64,000 nucleotides of DNA from CAVSRC01 sp963732845 (GTDB taxonomy: Bacteria; Pseudomonadota; Alphaproteobacteria; Rhizobiales; Kaistiaceae): positions 248,001 through 312,000 of the forward strand of contig CAVTBE010000005.1 of assembly GCA_963732845.1 (NCBI GenBank). The letters run 5' to 3'. This document shows, in pieces, positions 63,664 through 64,000 of this stretch. The translations under genes were made by a program, and so were the position numbers. Every line of letters starts with the position of its first letter. Positions within the stretch are counted from its first letter, which is position 1. The notes under the pieces were generated by a model, which saw only the letters and a program-made list of their open reading frames with translations, did no database searches and was not told the DNA's origin.

Positions 63664-64000
63664 ATGAGCGTTTCGATCAAGGCGGAATATCCATTCCGCC
63701 AACAGATCCTGGAGGAAGTCCATGCGCGGCCGGTCGAGCTGGTGCCGGCGCAATCGCGCGTGCGCCGTCTCGTCTTTGTCGTCGGGACCGAAACCGGCGG
63801 CGTTGCCGCGGCGCTTACCAGCTTCTGCGACTGGTGCGACCGGTCCGGGCTGGCGCTGCCGCGCAACAAGGATCTGCGCCAGCACAGTTTCACCGCCGGC
63901 TCGCGCCAGGTGACCTGGGAGTTCCACACCGAATTCGTCACCGTCACCTGGACCGCAGCGCCCGACGATTCCGACAGCGCCCCCGAGGGTATCGGGCTCG
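63664..64000 (+). CDS. DUF3422-family protein (N-terminal part)
   Basis: The reading frame MSVSIKAEYPFRQQILEEVH, ARPVELVPAQSRVRRLVFVVG, WEFHTEFVTVTW is the N-terminus of the DUF3422 family, predicted membrane-anchored proteins of about 430 residues. It continues past the right edge. Function unknown. Confidence 0.88.
   Translation, partial: MSVSIKAEYPFRQQILEEVHARPVELVPAQSRVRRLVFVVGTETGGVAAALTSFCDWCDRSGLALPRNKDLRQHSFTAGSRQVTWEFHTEFVTVTWTAAPDDSDSAPEGIGL

Noticed and set aside
1..64000. tRNA, rRNA or phage attachment site
   Set aside because: No cloverleaf, rRNA signature or integrase gene with a matching direct repeat was seen; absence of an integrase also supports a GTA rather than an ordinary prophage.

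Overview
This is a 64 kb, high-G+C chromosomal window from an alphaproteobacterium, most likely of the order Hyphomicrobiales (Rhizobiales). The strongest evidence is a block in the order known from rhizobia: a small secreted protein, feuP, feuQ, cycH/ccmI, ccmE, ccmF, ccmH, degP, a response regulator with its histidine kinase, then glnE. Genus cannot be read from the sequence. No rRNA, tRNA or CRISPR array was recognised.

Layout. (1) 1-5.8 kb: xylose catabolism on the minus strand (xylB, xylA and the start of a TIM-barrel sugar isomerase), divergent from aminopeptidase pepN. xylB and pepN carry clusters of single-base indels. (2) 5.8-24 kb: a clean core block without frameshifts: a DUF2569 membrane protein, a PAS histidine kinase, a secreted protein, glnE, a two-component pair, degP, the cytochrome c maturation operon ccmI-E-F-H, a lipoprotein, and feuQ/feuP with a FeuN-like gene. 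(3) 24-25.8 kb: a phage-type lysis cassette (two holin-like membrane proteins and a GH24 endolysin). (4) 25.9-28.6 kb: an A+T-rich foreign membrane-protein gene split by an IS5-type element. (5) 28.8-62 kb: a dispersed gene transfer agent (GTA) cluster, all on the minus strand and in the canonical order g1 to g15 reading from high to low coordinates. It runs small terminase, large terminase, portal, g3.5-like, prohead protease, capsid, adaptor, head closure, HK97-gp10-like, tail terminator, major tail protein, g10, g10.1, tape measure, g12, g13 hub, g14 peptidase and g15 megatron, followed by DUF2793 and tail-fibre-associated genes. (6) 62.6-64 kb: ordinary chromosomal genes (ferritin-like protein, small membrane protein, start of a DUF3422 protein).

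The GTA cluster is the most interesting system. A functional cluster of this type is about 15 kb and tightly packed. Here it covers about 33 kb because host genes (ppa, lysE, a diguanylate cyclase, marR/eamA, an aldo/keto reductase, an HNH gene) and insertion sequences (two IS701 remnants, two IS5 elements, one IS110) lie between its genes. The remaining gene junctions hold palindromic repeats: four heptamer-based inverted arrays and several composite REP-like elements. The large terminase has an in-frame stop and lacks a central piece of its nuclease domain. The capsid gene has four indels. Most other structural genes are intact, and a near-consensus sigma-70 promoter with an adjacent palindrome lies upstream of g1. 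The particle is therefore probably unable to package DNA, while many structural genes look conserved.

Sequence quality needs care. About 20 single-base indels occur, mostly +1 in short runs, and they are clustered in a few genes rather than spread evenly. Some of the apparent pseudogenes may be sequencing artefacts.
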